A stretch of 64,000 bases of DNA, taken from NCBI GenBank assembly GCA_965243565.1, contig OZ251571.1, positions 1,550,001-1,614,000 on the forward strand, in the 5' to 3' direction. Below are positions 27,537 to 36,324 of the stretch, piece by piece; position 1 is the first letter of the stretch, and each line of letters begins with the position of its first letter. Made by a program: the position numbers and the translations under genes. This DNA comes from CBDEVH01 sp965243565 (GTDB lineage Bacteria; Pseudomonadota; Gammaproteobacteria; Tethybacterales; Persebacteraceae). The notes beneath the pieces are model-generated. The model ran no database searches. It was not told the DNA's origin and saw nothing but the letters and a program-made list of their open reading frames with translations.

Positions 27537-28604
27537 TTATTCTGTAAATAAAGATTTAATTTTTCCAAGCCATGACCTGCCTTTTGGCGTATGACTGTCT
27601 TTTAGTGTTTCATTAAATTTTTGAAGAATTTCTTTTTGTTGGTTCGTTAAACCAACAGGTGTCTCAATGGTGATATGACACATAAGATTGCCGTCTTTGG
27701 CACGCCGCAAACTTTTTAGCCCTGCCCCTGCTACTCGCAAAACTTGCCCATGTTGTACACCTTCAGGGATTTTTATTTTTAGTCGTTTACCACTGACAGT
27801 TGGTAGATCTATCGATCCACCCAAAGTGGCAGTAATAATAGAAATTGGTATTTCAACATGCAGATTTTCTCCATCACGCTGAAATATAGGATGTGGGCGA
27901 ACTGATACTCTTAAAAAGAGCTCTTCGCCAGAGCTTTCGACGTTTAAACGCAATAAATTACCATCTTCTATGCCAGCAGGTATTTTAACTGAAAGTCGCT
28001 TTTTATCTTTTGTTTTGCCAACACTCTTACAACTGCGACAAGGATTATCTATAACGCCACCAGTGCCATTACAACGGTCGCAAGTTTGAGCAAAGGCAAA
28101 AACACCACGCCTTGCTTCGACTTGCCCACGACCGCCGCATTGCCCGCAAGTCGAGGGAGAAGAACCATCTACCGCACCTGAACCACCACAATCATCACAT
28201 TCTGTGAGAATTTGAATATCAATGTCTTTTTTACAACCCATTGCCATTTCGGCAAAGGTAATGCCCATATCGAGTACGCGTTGCTGTTTTCTTTTGGGAC
28301 GTCCACCACCGCCACCGCCAAAAAAATCACCAAAGATGTCGTCAAAAGAAAAACTTGCTCCACCCATTCCAGCACCGTCCCCAAAGGCATCATGACCAAA
28401 ACGGTTATATTTGGCACGTTTTTGTTCGTCTGACAGACAAGAATAAGCTTCTTGAATTTCTTTAAATTTTTCTTCTAGGGCGGTATCACCCTTTGTACGA
28501 TCTGGGTGATACTTCATCGCCAAACGGCGATACGATTTTTTTATAGTATCCGCATCCGCCGACTGCTCTACGCCTAAAACTTCATAGTAATCGCGTTTAC
28601 TCAC
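27537..28604 (-). CDS. dnaJ: Chaperone DnaJ
   Basis: A 355-residue Hsp40. The J domain has the HPD motif (YHPDRTKGD), followed by a Gly/Phe-rich linker (FGGGGGG) and four CxxCxGxG zinc repeats (CDDCGGSG, CGQCGGRG, CDRCNGTG, CRSCKSVG, the last degenerate). It stimulates DnaK ATPase and delivers clients. The start codon is GTG. It follows dnaK by 6 bases, with no strong Shine-Dalgarno sequence. Confidence 0.97.
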   Translation of the reverse strand: MSKRDYYEVLGVEQSADADTIKKSYRRLAMKYHPDRTKGDTALEEKFKEIQEAYSCLSDEQKRAKYNRFGHDAFGDGAGMGGASFSFDDIFGDFFGGGGGGRPKRKQQRVLDMGITFAEMAMGCKKDIDIQILTECDDCGGSGAVDGSSPSTCGQCGGRGQVEARRGVFAFAQTCDRCNGTGGVIDNPCRSCKSVGKTKDKKRLSVKIPAGIEDGNLLRLNVESSGEELFLRVSVRPHPIFQRDGENLHVEIPISIITATLGGSIDLPTVSGKRLKIKIPEGVQHGQVLRVAGAGLKSLRRAKDGNLMCHITIETPVGLTNQQKEILQKFNETLKDSHTPKGRSWLGKIKSLFTE

Positions 28605-28610
28605 AAATTA

Positions 28611-30521
28611 TTATTTTTTCTTATCGTCATCAAGTTCTTGAAATTCAGCGTCAACGACATTATCACCATCTGCTGTGTCAGCGTCTATGTCATCATCTTC
28701 AGCACTTGCATTTGCAGCACTAGATTTTTGATACAACACTGCTGCTGCTTGAGCCAAAGCCTGGCCTTTTTCATCTATCTGTTCAACGGTGCCTTCTTTC
28801 ATGACTTTTTCAGTTTCTTCAAGAGCATCTTCTATTTTCTTCTTCTCATCTTCTTCTATTTCGGTGCCGTGTTCTTCAAGTAGTTTACGGATAGAAATGA
28901 CGATGTTTTCGGTTTGATTGCGTGTGTGTACCAAAGTCGTATGTTTTTTGTCTTCTTCGGCATGGACTTCAGCATCAAGCACCATTTTGTTGATTTCTTC
29001 TTCGGATAAACCAGAGCTACCTTGAATGGTGATATTACTTTCTTTTCCTGTTTTTTTGTCTTTGGCACTGACATTTAACAAACCATTGGCATCGATGTCA
29101 AAAGCGACTTCGATTTGAGGTGTTCCACGTGATGCGGCAGGAATATCGTCTAAATTAAATTGCCCAAGTGATTTATTGCCACTGGCTATTTCGCGCTCAC
29201 CTTGCAAAACATGGATGGTAACAGCCGGCTGATTATCAGAAGCGGTTGAAAACACTTTTGCCAATTTGGTAGGAATGGTGGTGTTTTTTTCGATTAGTTT
29301 TGTCATCACCCCACCTTCGGTTTCAATACCGAGAGACAGTGGCGTTACGTCCAATAACAAGACATCATTGATATCACCTTGCAAAACAGCACCTTGCACT
29401 GATGCACCGACCGCAACTGCTTCGTCAGGATTAATGTTTTTGCGTGGTTCAACGCCAAATATTTCTTGCACTTTTTTCTGTACTGCTGGCATTCTTGTCA
29501 TACCACCAACCAAAAGTACCGCATCGACTTTGCCAGAAATTTTGGCATCTTTTAGCGCGGTTTTACATGGTTTTGTACATTTATTAATAAGCTTGCTTAC
29601 CATACTTTCGTAATTGGCACGGGTAAGGGTGGTTACCAAATGCTTAGGACCTGAAGCATCCGCCGTTATATAAGGCAAATTAATTTCGGTTTGATCCGCC
29701 GCTGAAAGCTCAATTTTTGCTTTTTCGGCAACTTCTTTTAGACGTTGCAAAGCCAGCACATCACTGGATAAATCCATACCTGTTTCTTTTTTAAAGACGG
29801 ATACTAAGTAGTCGATAATTTTACGGTCAAAGTCTTCACCACCCAAGAAAGTATCGCCATTGGTTGCCAATACTTCAAATTGTTTTTCGCCATCAACTCC
29901 GGCTAATTCGATAATGGAAACGTCAAACGTACCACCCCCCAAGTCAAAAACGGCTATTTTTAAATCTGCCCCATCTTTGTCGAGACCATAAGCCAAAGCC
30001 GCTGCCGTTGGCTCGTTGATAATCCGTTTGACTTCTAAACCAGCAATACGCCCTGCATCTTTGGTGGCTTGCCTTTGCGAATCGTTAAAATACGCTGGCA
30101 CGGTAATAACGGCTTCTGTAACAGGACAACCAAGATAATCTTCTGCTGTTTTTTTCATTTTTTGTAATGTTTTAGCAGAAACTTCTTGAGGTGACATTTT
30201 CTTGCCTCTTGCCTCAACCCATGCATCGCCATTTTTGGCAGCCACGATTTTAAAGGCACTTAAACCACGCTCTTTGACAATTTCTTCATCATCGAACCGC
30301 CGACCGATAAGCCTTTTTACAGCATATAATGTATTTTCTGGATTGGTGACTGCTTGACGCTTAGCCGCCGCACCAACCAATGTTTGGTCTTCTGTGTATG
30401 CAACGACCGACGGGGTTGTACGCCCGCCTTCTGAATTTTCGATGACATGAGGCGTTCCGTTTTCAACCACACTGACACACGAATTTGTCGTTCCTAAATC
30501 AATTCCAATAATTTTTCCCAC
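28611..30521 (-). CDS. dnaK: Chaperone DnaK (Hsp70)
   Basis: A 636-residue Hsp70. N-terminal ATPase motifs include GIDLGTTNSCV, the phosphate loop DLGGGTFDVSI and VLLVGGMTRMP; a substrate-binding domain and an acidic lid end follow (EFQELDDDKKK). The start is GTG at 30521 with AAGGAG 8 bases upstream. It is the middle gene of grpE-dnaK-dnaJ and should be heat-induced from the promoter at 31159-31187. Confidence 0.98.
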   Translation of the reverse strand: MGKIIGIDLGTTNSCVSVVENGTPHVIENSEGGRTTPSVVAYTEDQTLVGAAAKRQAVTNPENTLYAVKRLIGRRFDDEEIVKERGLSAFKIVAAKNGDAWVEARGKKMSPQEVSAKTLQKMKKTAEDYLGCPVTEAVITVPAYFNDSQRQATKDAGRIAGLEVKRIINEPTAAALAYGLDKDGADLKIAVFDLGGGTFDVSIIELAGVDGEKQFEVLATNGDTFLGGEDFDRKIIDYLVSVFKKETGMDLSSDVLALQRLKEVAEKAKIELSAADQTEINLPYITADASGPKHLVTTLTRANYESMVSKLINKCTKPCKTALKDAKISGKVDAVLLVGGMTRMPAVQKKVQEIFGVEPRKNINPDEAVAVGASVQGAVLQGDINDVLLLDVTPLSLGIETEGGVMTKLIEKNTTIPTKLAKVFSTASDNQPAVTIHVLQGEREIASGNKSLGQFNLDDIPAASRGTPQIEVAFDIDANGLLNVSAKDKKTGKESNITIQGSSGLSEEEINKMVLDAEVHAEEDKKHTTLVHTRNQTENIVISIRKLLEEHGTEIEEDEKKKIEDALEETEKVMKEGTVEQIDEKGQALAQAAAVLYQKSSAANASAEDDDIDADTADGDNVVDAEFQELDDDKKK

Positions 30522-30553
30522 TGATTTTTCTCCTTATAATCAATTAAAATGAG

Positions 30554-31126
30554 TTACTCTTTGCCATTTTTTGGCTTATTTTCAATATTTTTTGCAACAA
30601 GTGTTTTAGCAGGACGTAAAATACGTCCGTTTAACATATACCCCGCTTGTACGACTGTTGCCACCGTATCAGCAGGTGCTTGTTCACTAATAGGGGCCGT
30701 GCCAATTGCCAGATGTAAATTTGGATCAAAAGGGGCTCCTACAACAGGCTTGATAGGAAAAATATGCCTTTCGTCCATAATGCTGATTAATTTACGTAAG
30801 GTTAAAGCAACACCGTCACGAAAGGAATCGCCTTCATCTTTGGAGCCCATTGCCGTTTCAAGGCAATCTCGTACTTCTGTAACAGCAACGGAAAAATCCG
30901 TCAACGCATATTTACGAATATCATCTATTATTTTTTCGTGCCTGCGACGCTGATTTTCCATATCTGCTGCCACTCGAAGATAATTATCTTGGCTTTCTTT
31001 CGCCTGTTGTTGTAATTTTTCAAGACCATTTAATTGGTCTTGTTTATCTTCGTTAGACTCGTTTTCAAGCACTTCTACTTCTGTTGTGTTCTCTTGTTCG
31101 TTGTCTGTTTTTTTGTTTTTTGCCAC
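30554..31126 (-). CDS. grpE: Nucleotide exchange factor GrpE
   Basis: A 190-residue GrpE: an acidic Glu/Asn-rich N-terminus, a long coiled coil (QQQAKESQDNYLRVAADMEN) and a C-terminal beta domain ending near GRILRPAKTLVAKN. It releases ADP from DnaK. The start codon is GTG at 31126 with GGAG at 31135-31138; all three genes of this operon therefore begin with GTG. First gene of the operon. Confidence 0.95.
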   Translation of the reverse strand: MAKNKKTDNEQENTTEVEVLENESNEDKQDQLNGLEKLQQQAKESQDNYLRVAADMENQRRRHEKIIDDIRKYALTDFSVAVTEVRDCLETAMGSKDEGDSFRDGVALTLRKLISIMDERHIFPIKPVVGAPFDPNLHLAIGTAPISEQAPADTVATVVQAGYMLNGRILRPAKTLVAKNIENKPKNGKE

Positions 31127-31158
31127 AATTTGTTCTCCACAATAATTTTATGCCTTTT

Positions 31159-31187
31159 ATATGGGGGCAATTTTTGCAAAATTCAAG
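31159..31187 (-). promoter_or_regulatory. Sigma-32 (RpoH) heat-shock promoter of grpE-dnaK-dnaJ
   Basis: Minus strand: CTTGAA at 31182-31187, 15 bases, then CCCCATAT at 31159-31166. This matches the RpoH consensus (CTTGAA, CCCCATnT) in both elements and spacing. Initiation near 31151 leaves a leader of about 25 bases containing the GGAG ribosome site. Confidence 0.88.
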
Positions 31188-31264
31188 AGAAACCAACATA
31201 TTTAGCGTGGATTTTTCACCAATTAACAAAATAACACATAAAACTGCCTTCCATAAAACTTTGG

Positions 31265-31289
31265 TATAATAGTAATCTAGTTTAACTAG
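31265..31289 (+). promoter_or_regulatory. Extended -10 plus perfect palindrome before the PilT-like gene
   Basis: TG, one base, then TATAAT at 31265-31270. The predicted start falls on a perfect inverted repeat CTAGT-TTA-ACTAG at 31277-31289, the place where a repressor could act. The leader is then about 40 bases with AAAGGA before the ATG at 31317. Confidence 0.45.
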
Positions 31290-31316
31290 ATGTCACATAC
31301 AAAGGAAATAATTACT

Positions 31317-32561
31317 ATGGAAATTACTAGCAGCTATACATCATCAACAGGAGTCACGAATAACACTGAAAAAGCTACGGAACCCACATCGAAAACAATT
31401 GAAGCCTCAGACTATTCGGACGAACCAGCCGCATTTGTTTCTGGCGTTGGTGAAGCGACAATCCGTACACAAGCGGCTGCCGAAGCTATTAAAACCGTAG
31501 GACCAATTGATGTTACACAAATTCTAATAAATCTCACCAAGGAATATACAGACATCAGCGATATTTTCGTGCGTACATCCCCACCTTATATATCATATCG
31601 CAGACACGGGCGTTGGAACAACATCTCCGATGATACTTTTAAACAACCGGTCACAGAATGGTTTGTTCAGTTTAGTGATGCACACGCTGATAAAACTCAC
31701 TACATCGGCGATATCCGCACACGTGCTAGCTTAATCAAATTTAGCGGAAAATCCTTAACGGATGAAAGAGGTGCTGTATTACGTTTGTTACCAACCGAAG
31801 TCAGATCACTAGAAGAAATTGGGTTTTTGGAAGAGAGAATGGGGTTACACCCGGGTGGCGATTTAACCGTTTTTACCAACATGATTTATAAAAAGTCAGG
31901 GTTAATTTTAGTTACTGGAAGAACTGGCGTGGGGAAATCCACCACGCTATCCGCAGCCATTGAACACGTTAACGAAAACGAACGCAAGCACATCTTAACC
32001 CTCGAAGCACCAGTTGAGTATTTATATCAACACAAAAATAGCGTTATTACACAAATCGAAGTGCCCTCCCAAGAAGAATCTTTTTATGTCGGTGTGCGTC
32101 ATGCATTAAGGCGGTCACCCGATATTATTGTCATCGGTGAGATTAACGACAGCGATACCGCTTTTGAAAGCTTGCGGGCTGTCGAAACAGGACACTTGGT
32201 TGTAGCAACTCTACATACTGCTAACTCGATTGAAACAATCAAACGTTTAATATCACTGATATCTGCTGATCGCCTAGGTTGGTGCTTACAAGTTTTAAGC
32301 GAAGGACTATTGGGGATTATTTCTCAAAATTTGCATTTTGGGGCAGGCGGAAAAGCCACTTTTCTTTATGACATGTTGGTTGTTGATGACCACATGCGAT
32401 CACTGATAAAAGAAAACGATACCATTGGCGTAAAAAATGCTATGTTTGATTTTCGTGCCTATCCTGGACATTCTCGTCCTGCCTCGTTTATATACGAGAC
32501 ACTGGTACAAGCAAAAGTAATCGAAAAAGAAAAAGCCCCCTCAACATCTTTAAAAAAATAA
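31317..32561 (+). CDS. PilT/DotB-like secretion ATPase, orphan
   Basis: About 414 residues. A Ser/Thr-rich N-terminus (about 60 residues) precedes a type II/IV secretion ATPase with Walker A GRTGVGKST, an Asp-box equivalent LEAPVEYLY (EDPIEY in PilT), Walker B DIIVIGEI and His box GHLVVATLHTAN. Such ATPases drive pilus retraction or type IV secretion. No pilus or secretion gene is in the window; the downstream gene is serC, 16 bases on. ATG 31317 is preferred for its AAAGGA; an ATG at 31290 overlaps the palindrome. The split between PilT-like and DotB-like is not certain. Confidence 0.8.
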   Translation: MEITSSYTSSTGVTNNTEKATEPTSKTIEASDYSDEPAAFVSGVGEATIRTQAAAEAIKTVGPIDVTQILINLTKEYTDISDIFVRTSPPYISYRRHGRWNNISDDTFKQPVTEWFVQFSDAHADKTHYIGDIRTRASLIKFSGKSLTDERGAVLRLLPTEVRSLEEIGFLEERMGLHPGGDLTVFTNMIYKKSGLILVTGRTGVGKSTTLSAAIEHVNENERKHILTLEAPVEYLYQHKNSVITQIEVPSQEESFYVGVRHALRRSPDIIVIGEINDSDTAFESLRAVETGHLVVATLHTANSIETIKRLISLISADRLGWCLQVLSEGLLGIISQNLHFGAGGKATFLYDMLVVDDHMRSLIKENDTIGVKNAMFDFRAYPGHSRPASFIYETLVQAKVIEKEKAPSTSLKK

Positions 32562-32577
32562 ATATTGGCTTTTTCTT

Positions 32578-33663
32578 ATGGCTAGGCTTTATAATTTTTC
32601 GGCTGGCCCATCTGGACTACCAGAACCGGTCATGAAGCAAGCCCAGTCCGAATTTTTTGAATACGGCAATTTAGGCAGCTCTATCGTCGAAATATCCCAT
32701 CGCACTGCGCCGTTCATCAACATCTATAACCAAGCACAAGACCGACTAAGAAATCTATTGCAAATCCCTGAAGAATTTGCAATTTTATTTTTAGTAGGAG
32801 GTGCAACATTACAATCCGCCGCCATTGCAATGAACTTCCTAGGGGGTACAAAAGACAATAACGAAACCACAGCAGCCTATGCTATTACTGGGCATTGGTC
32901 AAAACGTACCGAACAAGAAGCACAAAAATATTGCAACACGCATATTGCGGCAACGACACAAAGCAATGGCTATACACAAATTCCCAACCACTTTGATACA
33001 CATGCCAACCATACATATTTGCACTATGCAGACAACGAAACCATCCATGGAGTTGAGTTTCCTGCCCCACCCAATACTAAAACCCCTTTGGTTGCCGATA
33101 TGTCATCCAACATACTATCGAGACCAATTGATTTTAAGCGGTTTGCCGCCGTTTATGCCGGCACTCAAAAAAACATCGCCCCAGCTGGCGTTACCGTTGT
33201 TATTGTCCGTCAATCGCTCATTAACCCAATGTCAATCACACCCTCTGTCATTAATTATAAAGAACAAATAGACAAGCAATCCATGCTTAACACACCGCCC
33301 ACTTTTCAGATTTATATGATGGGATTGGTATTAGAATGGATAGAACAACAAGGCGGTATAGACGAAATGGAAAATCGTGCAATACAACGATCCACCCTCC
33401 TATATAATTACCTCGATAACAGTGATTTTTATCATACCCCTGTTACATCACCCAATGCACGCTCTCGCATGAATATCCCTTTCTTCTTGCCCAACGAACA
33501 CACCGCTAATTTTTTAGCAATGGCAGAAAAAAAAGGGCTTATGGGGCTAAAAGGACACAGAGCCATTGGTGGCATACGGGCATCACTTTATAATGCCATG
33601 CCCATTGATGGCGTACATCGGCTCATTGACCATTGTCAGGCATTTGCCAAACAATACAGTTAA
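32578..33663 (+). CDS. serC: Phosphoserine aminotransferase
   Basis: A 361-residue class V aminotransferase making 3-phosphoserine for serine synthesis (and acting in vitamin B6 synthesis). The N-terminal YNFSAGPSGLPEPVM is diagnostic and the PLP lysine is in AGTQKNIAPAG. It starts 16 bases after the PilT-like gene and ends 10 bases from the convergent nhaA stop. Confidence 0.97.
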   Translation: MARLYNFSAGPSGLPEPVMKQAQSEFFEYGNLGSSIVEISHRTAPFINIYNQAQDRLRNLLQIPEEFAILFLVGGATLQSAAIAMNFLGGTKDNNETTAAYAITGHWSKRTEQEAQKYCNTHIAATTQSNGYTQIPNHFDTHANHTYLHYADNETIHGVEFPAPPNTKTPLVADMSSNILSRPIDFKRFAAVYAGTQKNIAPAGVTVVIVRQSLINPMSITPSVINYKEQIDKQSMLNTPPTFQIYMMGLVLEWIEQQGGIDEMENRAIQRSTLLYNYLDNSDFYHTPVTSPNARSRMNIPFFLPNEHTANFLAMAEKKGLMGLKGHRAIGGIRASLYNAMPIDGVHRLIDHCQAFAKQYS

Positions 33664-33673
33664 TAAACCCGTG

Positions 33674-34864
33674 TTACTTCTTACGTGAAACAATCCGAAG
33701 CAGCGTATAGCCGGCTATCCCTGCTATTGTTGACCCACCCAATACGCCTATTTTTACTTGATTAATCAAATCCGCATCAGTAAAGCCAAGATTACCTATA
33801 AATAGTGAAACAGTAAAGCCAATACCACATAAAAGCGCAATGCCAAAAACATGCGCCCAATTAGCACCTTCTGGTATTGATGAAATTTTGCACTTTACAG
33901 CCACCATCACACCACCAGTAATACCCAACGCCTTACCAACAACTAAGCCAAGCATGATTCCCAACGGAATAGAATTGGTTAATGACGACATTTGCACGCC
34001 CGAAAAATTAACGCCAGCATTGGCAAACGCAAAAACCGGTAAAATAATCAACACCACCCAAAGGTGTAAATCGTGCTCTAACCTAATCAACAATGGCTTT
34101 TCATTCACATTATTGGTCTTTAGTGGAATTGCCAATGCAGTAAATACGCCCGCCAAGGTGGCATGTATGCCCGACTGCAACAGAAAGAACCATAAAATAA
34201 AAAAGCCCACCATATACGGTGATGCCTTTGTAACATTAATCCTATTAAACACGACCAACACAGCCAAGGTGATACCTGCAAACAGCAACATAATTAGTTT
34301 TAGCTGAGCCGTATAGAAAAGTGCAATAATAATAATCGCACCCAAATCATCAATAACCGCTACCGCCGTCAGAAAAACCTTTAAAGAAAAAGGCACTCGC
34401 GTACCCAACAAAGAGAGCACCCCCAAAGAAAAAGCAATATCGGTAGCAGTGGGAATCGCCCACCCTTTTAGTGCCTCTTTATCATCAATATTAAAATAAA
34501 CATAGATTAGTGCTGGCAATAACATACCACCCATCGCCGCAAAAAAAGGCAACAACGCCTTTGACCAAGACGACAGCTGTCCTTGTAAGATTTCTCGCTT
34601 AATCTCAAGCCCGACCAAGAAAAAGAAAATAGCCATAAAACCATCATTAATAAAATGTTGCACCGACAACGTATAAGATGTATTATCAAAGGCAATACCC
34701 AGTGGTGCATGAAGCAAATGTTCATAAACAGCACCCAAAGAAGCATTATTCGCAATAATAATTGCCAACAATGCGGCGATAAACAAAAACACACCACCCG
34801 CTAACTGGTGGGTAAATATCTTTATTAAGATATTGTTTTCTTTTGTAATACTCTCAGTGCTCAT
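33674..34864 (-). CDS. nhaA: Na+/H+ antiporter NhaA
   Basis: A 396-residue inner-membrane antiporter exchanging sodium for protons. Family hallmarks are FFFLVGLEIKREI, TATDIAFSLGVL and the paired aspartates in AVAVIDDLGAIII, where ion binding occurs. Length is normal. The ATG overlaps the prpD stop by 4 bases, an odd functional pairing. A sodium antiporter fits a marine or saline habitat. Confidence 0.96.
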   Translation of the reverse strand: MSTESITKENNILIKIFTHQLAGGVFLFIAALLAIIIANNASLGAVYEHLLHAPLGIAFDNTSYTLSVQHFINDGFMAIFFFLVGLEIKREILQGQLSSWSKALLPFFAAMGGMLLPALIYVYFNIDDKEALKGWAIPTATDIAFSLGVLSLLGTRVPFSLKVFLTAVAVIDDLGAIIIIALFYTAQLKLIMLLFAGITLAVLVVFNRINVTKASPYMVGFFILWFFLLQSGIHATLAGVFTALAIPLKTNNVNEKPLLIRLEHDLHLWVVLIILPVFAFANAGVNFSGVQMSSLTNSIPLGIMLGLVVGKALGITGGVMVAVKCKISSIPEGANWAHVFGIALLCGIGFTVSLFIGNLGFTDADLINQVKIGVLGGSTIAGIAGYTLLRIVSRKK

Positions 34865-36288
34865 TCTATAAAAAACAAATCAGTAAACTCATTAACAGGC
34901 ATTGCATCCAAACCTTCGGCATCTTCAAACAACGCCATAATACCAGAACTATCAGAATAAACGCCATCCACTGCTGCCTGAAACTTCTTCCTTAGATGAG
35001 GGATACTCTCATCACGACGACGGCGATGCCCCAATGGGTATTCGATTTCGATCACATCACTGGCACTACCATCTTTAAAAAACACTTGAATCGCATTGGC
35101 AATAGACCGCTTATCAGGATCGAGATAATCCTTGCTATAACGTGGCTCTTCAGCCACCACCATTTTGTCACGCAAAGCATCAATACGCGGGTCGTTGGCA
35201 ATAACATCCTCGTAATGTGAGGCATCCAAAGAACCAAACAACAAACCAATAGCAACCATATACTGAATACAATGATCGCGGTCAGCCGGATTATACAAAG
35301 GACCCGTCTTGCTGATAATCCGCACCGATGACTCTTGTGTTTTAATCTCAATACGATCAATCTCATCAAGACGACTCACCGTACTTTTATGCAAAACAAC
35401 CGCACACTCCACCGCCGTTTGTGCATGAAACTCTGCCGGAAACGACACCTTAAACAAAATATTTTCCATCACATAAGAGCCAAAACAACGGGCTAATTGA
35501 AGACTATTGCCACTAAACAACACATCGTTAAAGCCCCATGTTTTTGCCGACAAAACAGTAGGAATAGACGCCTCGCCAATCTTTGCCATCATCGCCAAAC
35601 GCACACCACGACTAGCGGCATCACCCGCCGCCCACGACTTACGACTACCCGTATTAGGAGCATGGCGATACGTACGCAAAGACTGTCCATCAACAAACGC
35701 ATGCGACACAGCCGCTATCATTTGATCTCGATTACAACCCCATAAATACGAAGCCAACGCAGTCGACGCAATTTTGACATACGCAACATGATCTAACCCT
35801 TCTCGATTTAAACTATTCTGTAAAGCCAGCACGCCTTGAATCTCATGTGCTAAAACCATCGCAGACGTAACATCGCGCATGGTAAAAGACTGCCCTTGAC
35901 GTGATAAATAATCACATACCGACCAAATCGATGCCAGATTATCAGAAGGATGACCCCACTCTGCCGCTAACCATGTATCGTTAAAATCCAACCAACGAAT
36001 CAACGCACCAATATCAAAAGCCGCTTTAACAGGATCCAACTGATTTGACGTGCCCATCACTTTAACCCCGCCTTTGACCTCTGCTCCCGGTACAATCGGA
36101 CCCAAATGCCGCGTACAAGCAGGATACGACAGTGCCATTAACCCACAGCCAATACTATCCATTAAACACAAACGCGCCGTTTTAAGTGACTCCTCACTCG
36201 GCTTGTAATCACGCACATAATCCACAATTGTAGTAATCAGTGAATCAACTTGTGAGCGGGTATTAATATCCGATTGAGTTTGGCTCAT
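34861..36288 (-). CDS. prpD: MmgE/PrpD family, probable 2-methylcitrate dehydratase
   Basis: A 475-residue MmgE/PrpD protein. RWLDFNDTWLAAEWGHPSDN and the FPAEFHAQTAVECAV segment match the PrpD branch, which dehydrates 2-methylcitrate in propionate catabolism. The prpB and prpC partners are absent here; the lyase at 20967 is in the right superfamily but lacks the lyase loop. Other MmgE/PrpD members are cis-aconitate decarboxylases. AAGGA precedes the ATG. Overlap with nhaA implies co-translation. Confidence 0.82.
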   Translation of the reverse strand: MSQTQSDINTRSQVDSLITTIVDYVRDYKPSEESLKTARLCLMDSIGCGLMALSYPACTRHLGPIVPGAEVKGGVKVMGTSNQLDPVKAAFDIGALIRWLDFNDTWLAAEWGHPSDNLASIWSVCDYLSRQGQSFTMRDVTSAMVLAHEIQGVLALQNSLNREGLDHVAYVKIASTALASYLWGCNRDQMIAAVSHAFVDGQSLRTYRHAPNTGSRKSWAAGDAASRGVRLAMMAKIGEASIPTVLSAKTWGFNDVLFSGNSLQLARCFGSYVMENILFKVSFPAEFHAQTAVECAVVLHKSTVSRLDEIDRIEIKTQESSVRIISKTGPLYNPADRDHCIQYMVAIGLLFGSLDASHYEDVIANDPRIDALRDKMVVAEEPRYSKDYLDPDKRSIANAIQVFFKDGSASDVIEIEYPLGHRRRRDESIPHLRKKFQAAVDGVYSDSSGIMALFEDAEGLDAMPVNEFTDLFFIE

Positions 36289-36324
36289 TTTTTAATTTTT
36301 CCTTATATATTCTTGTAAAATCAG

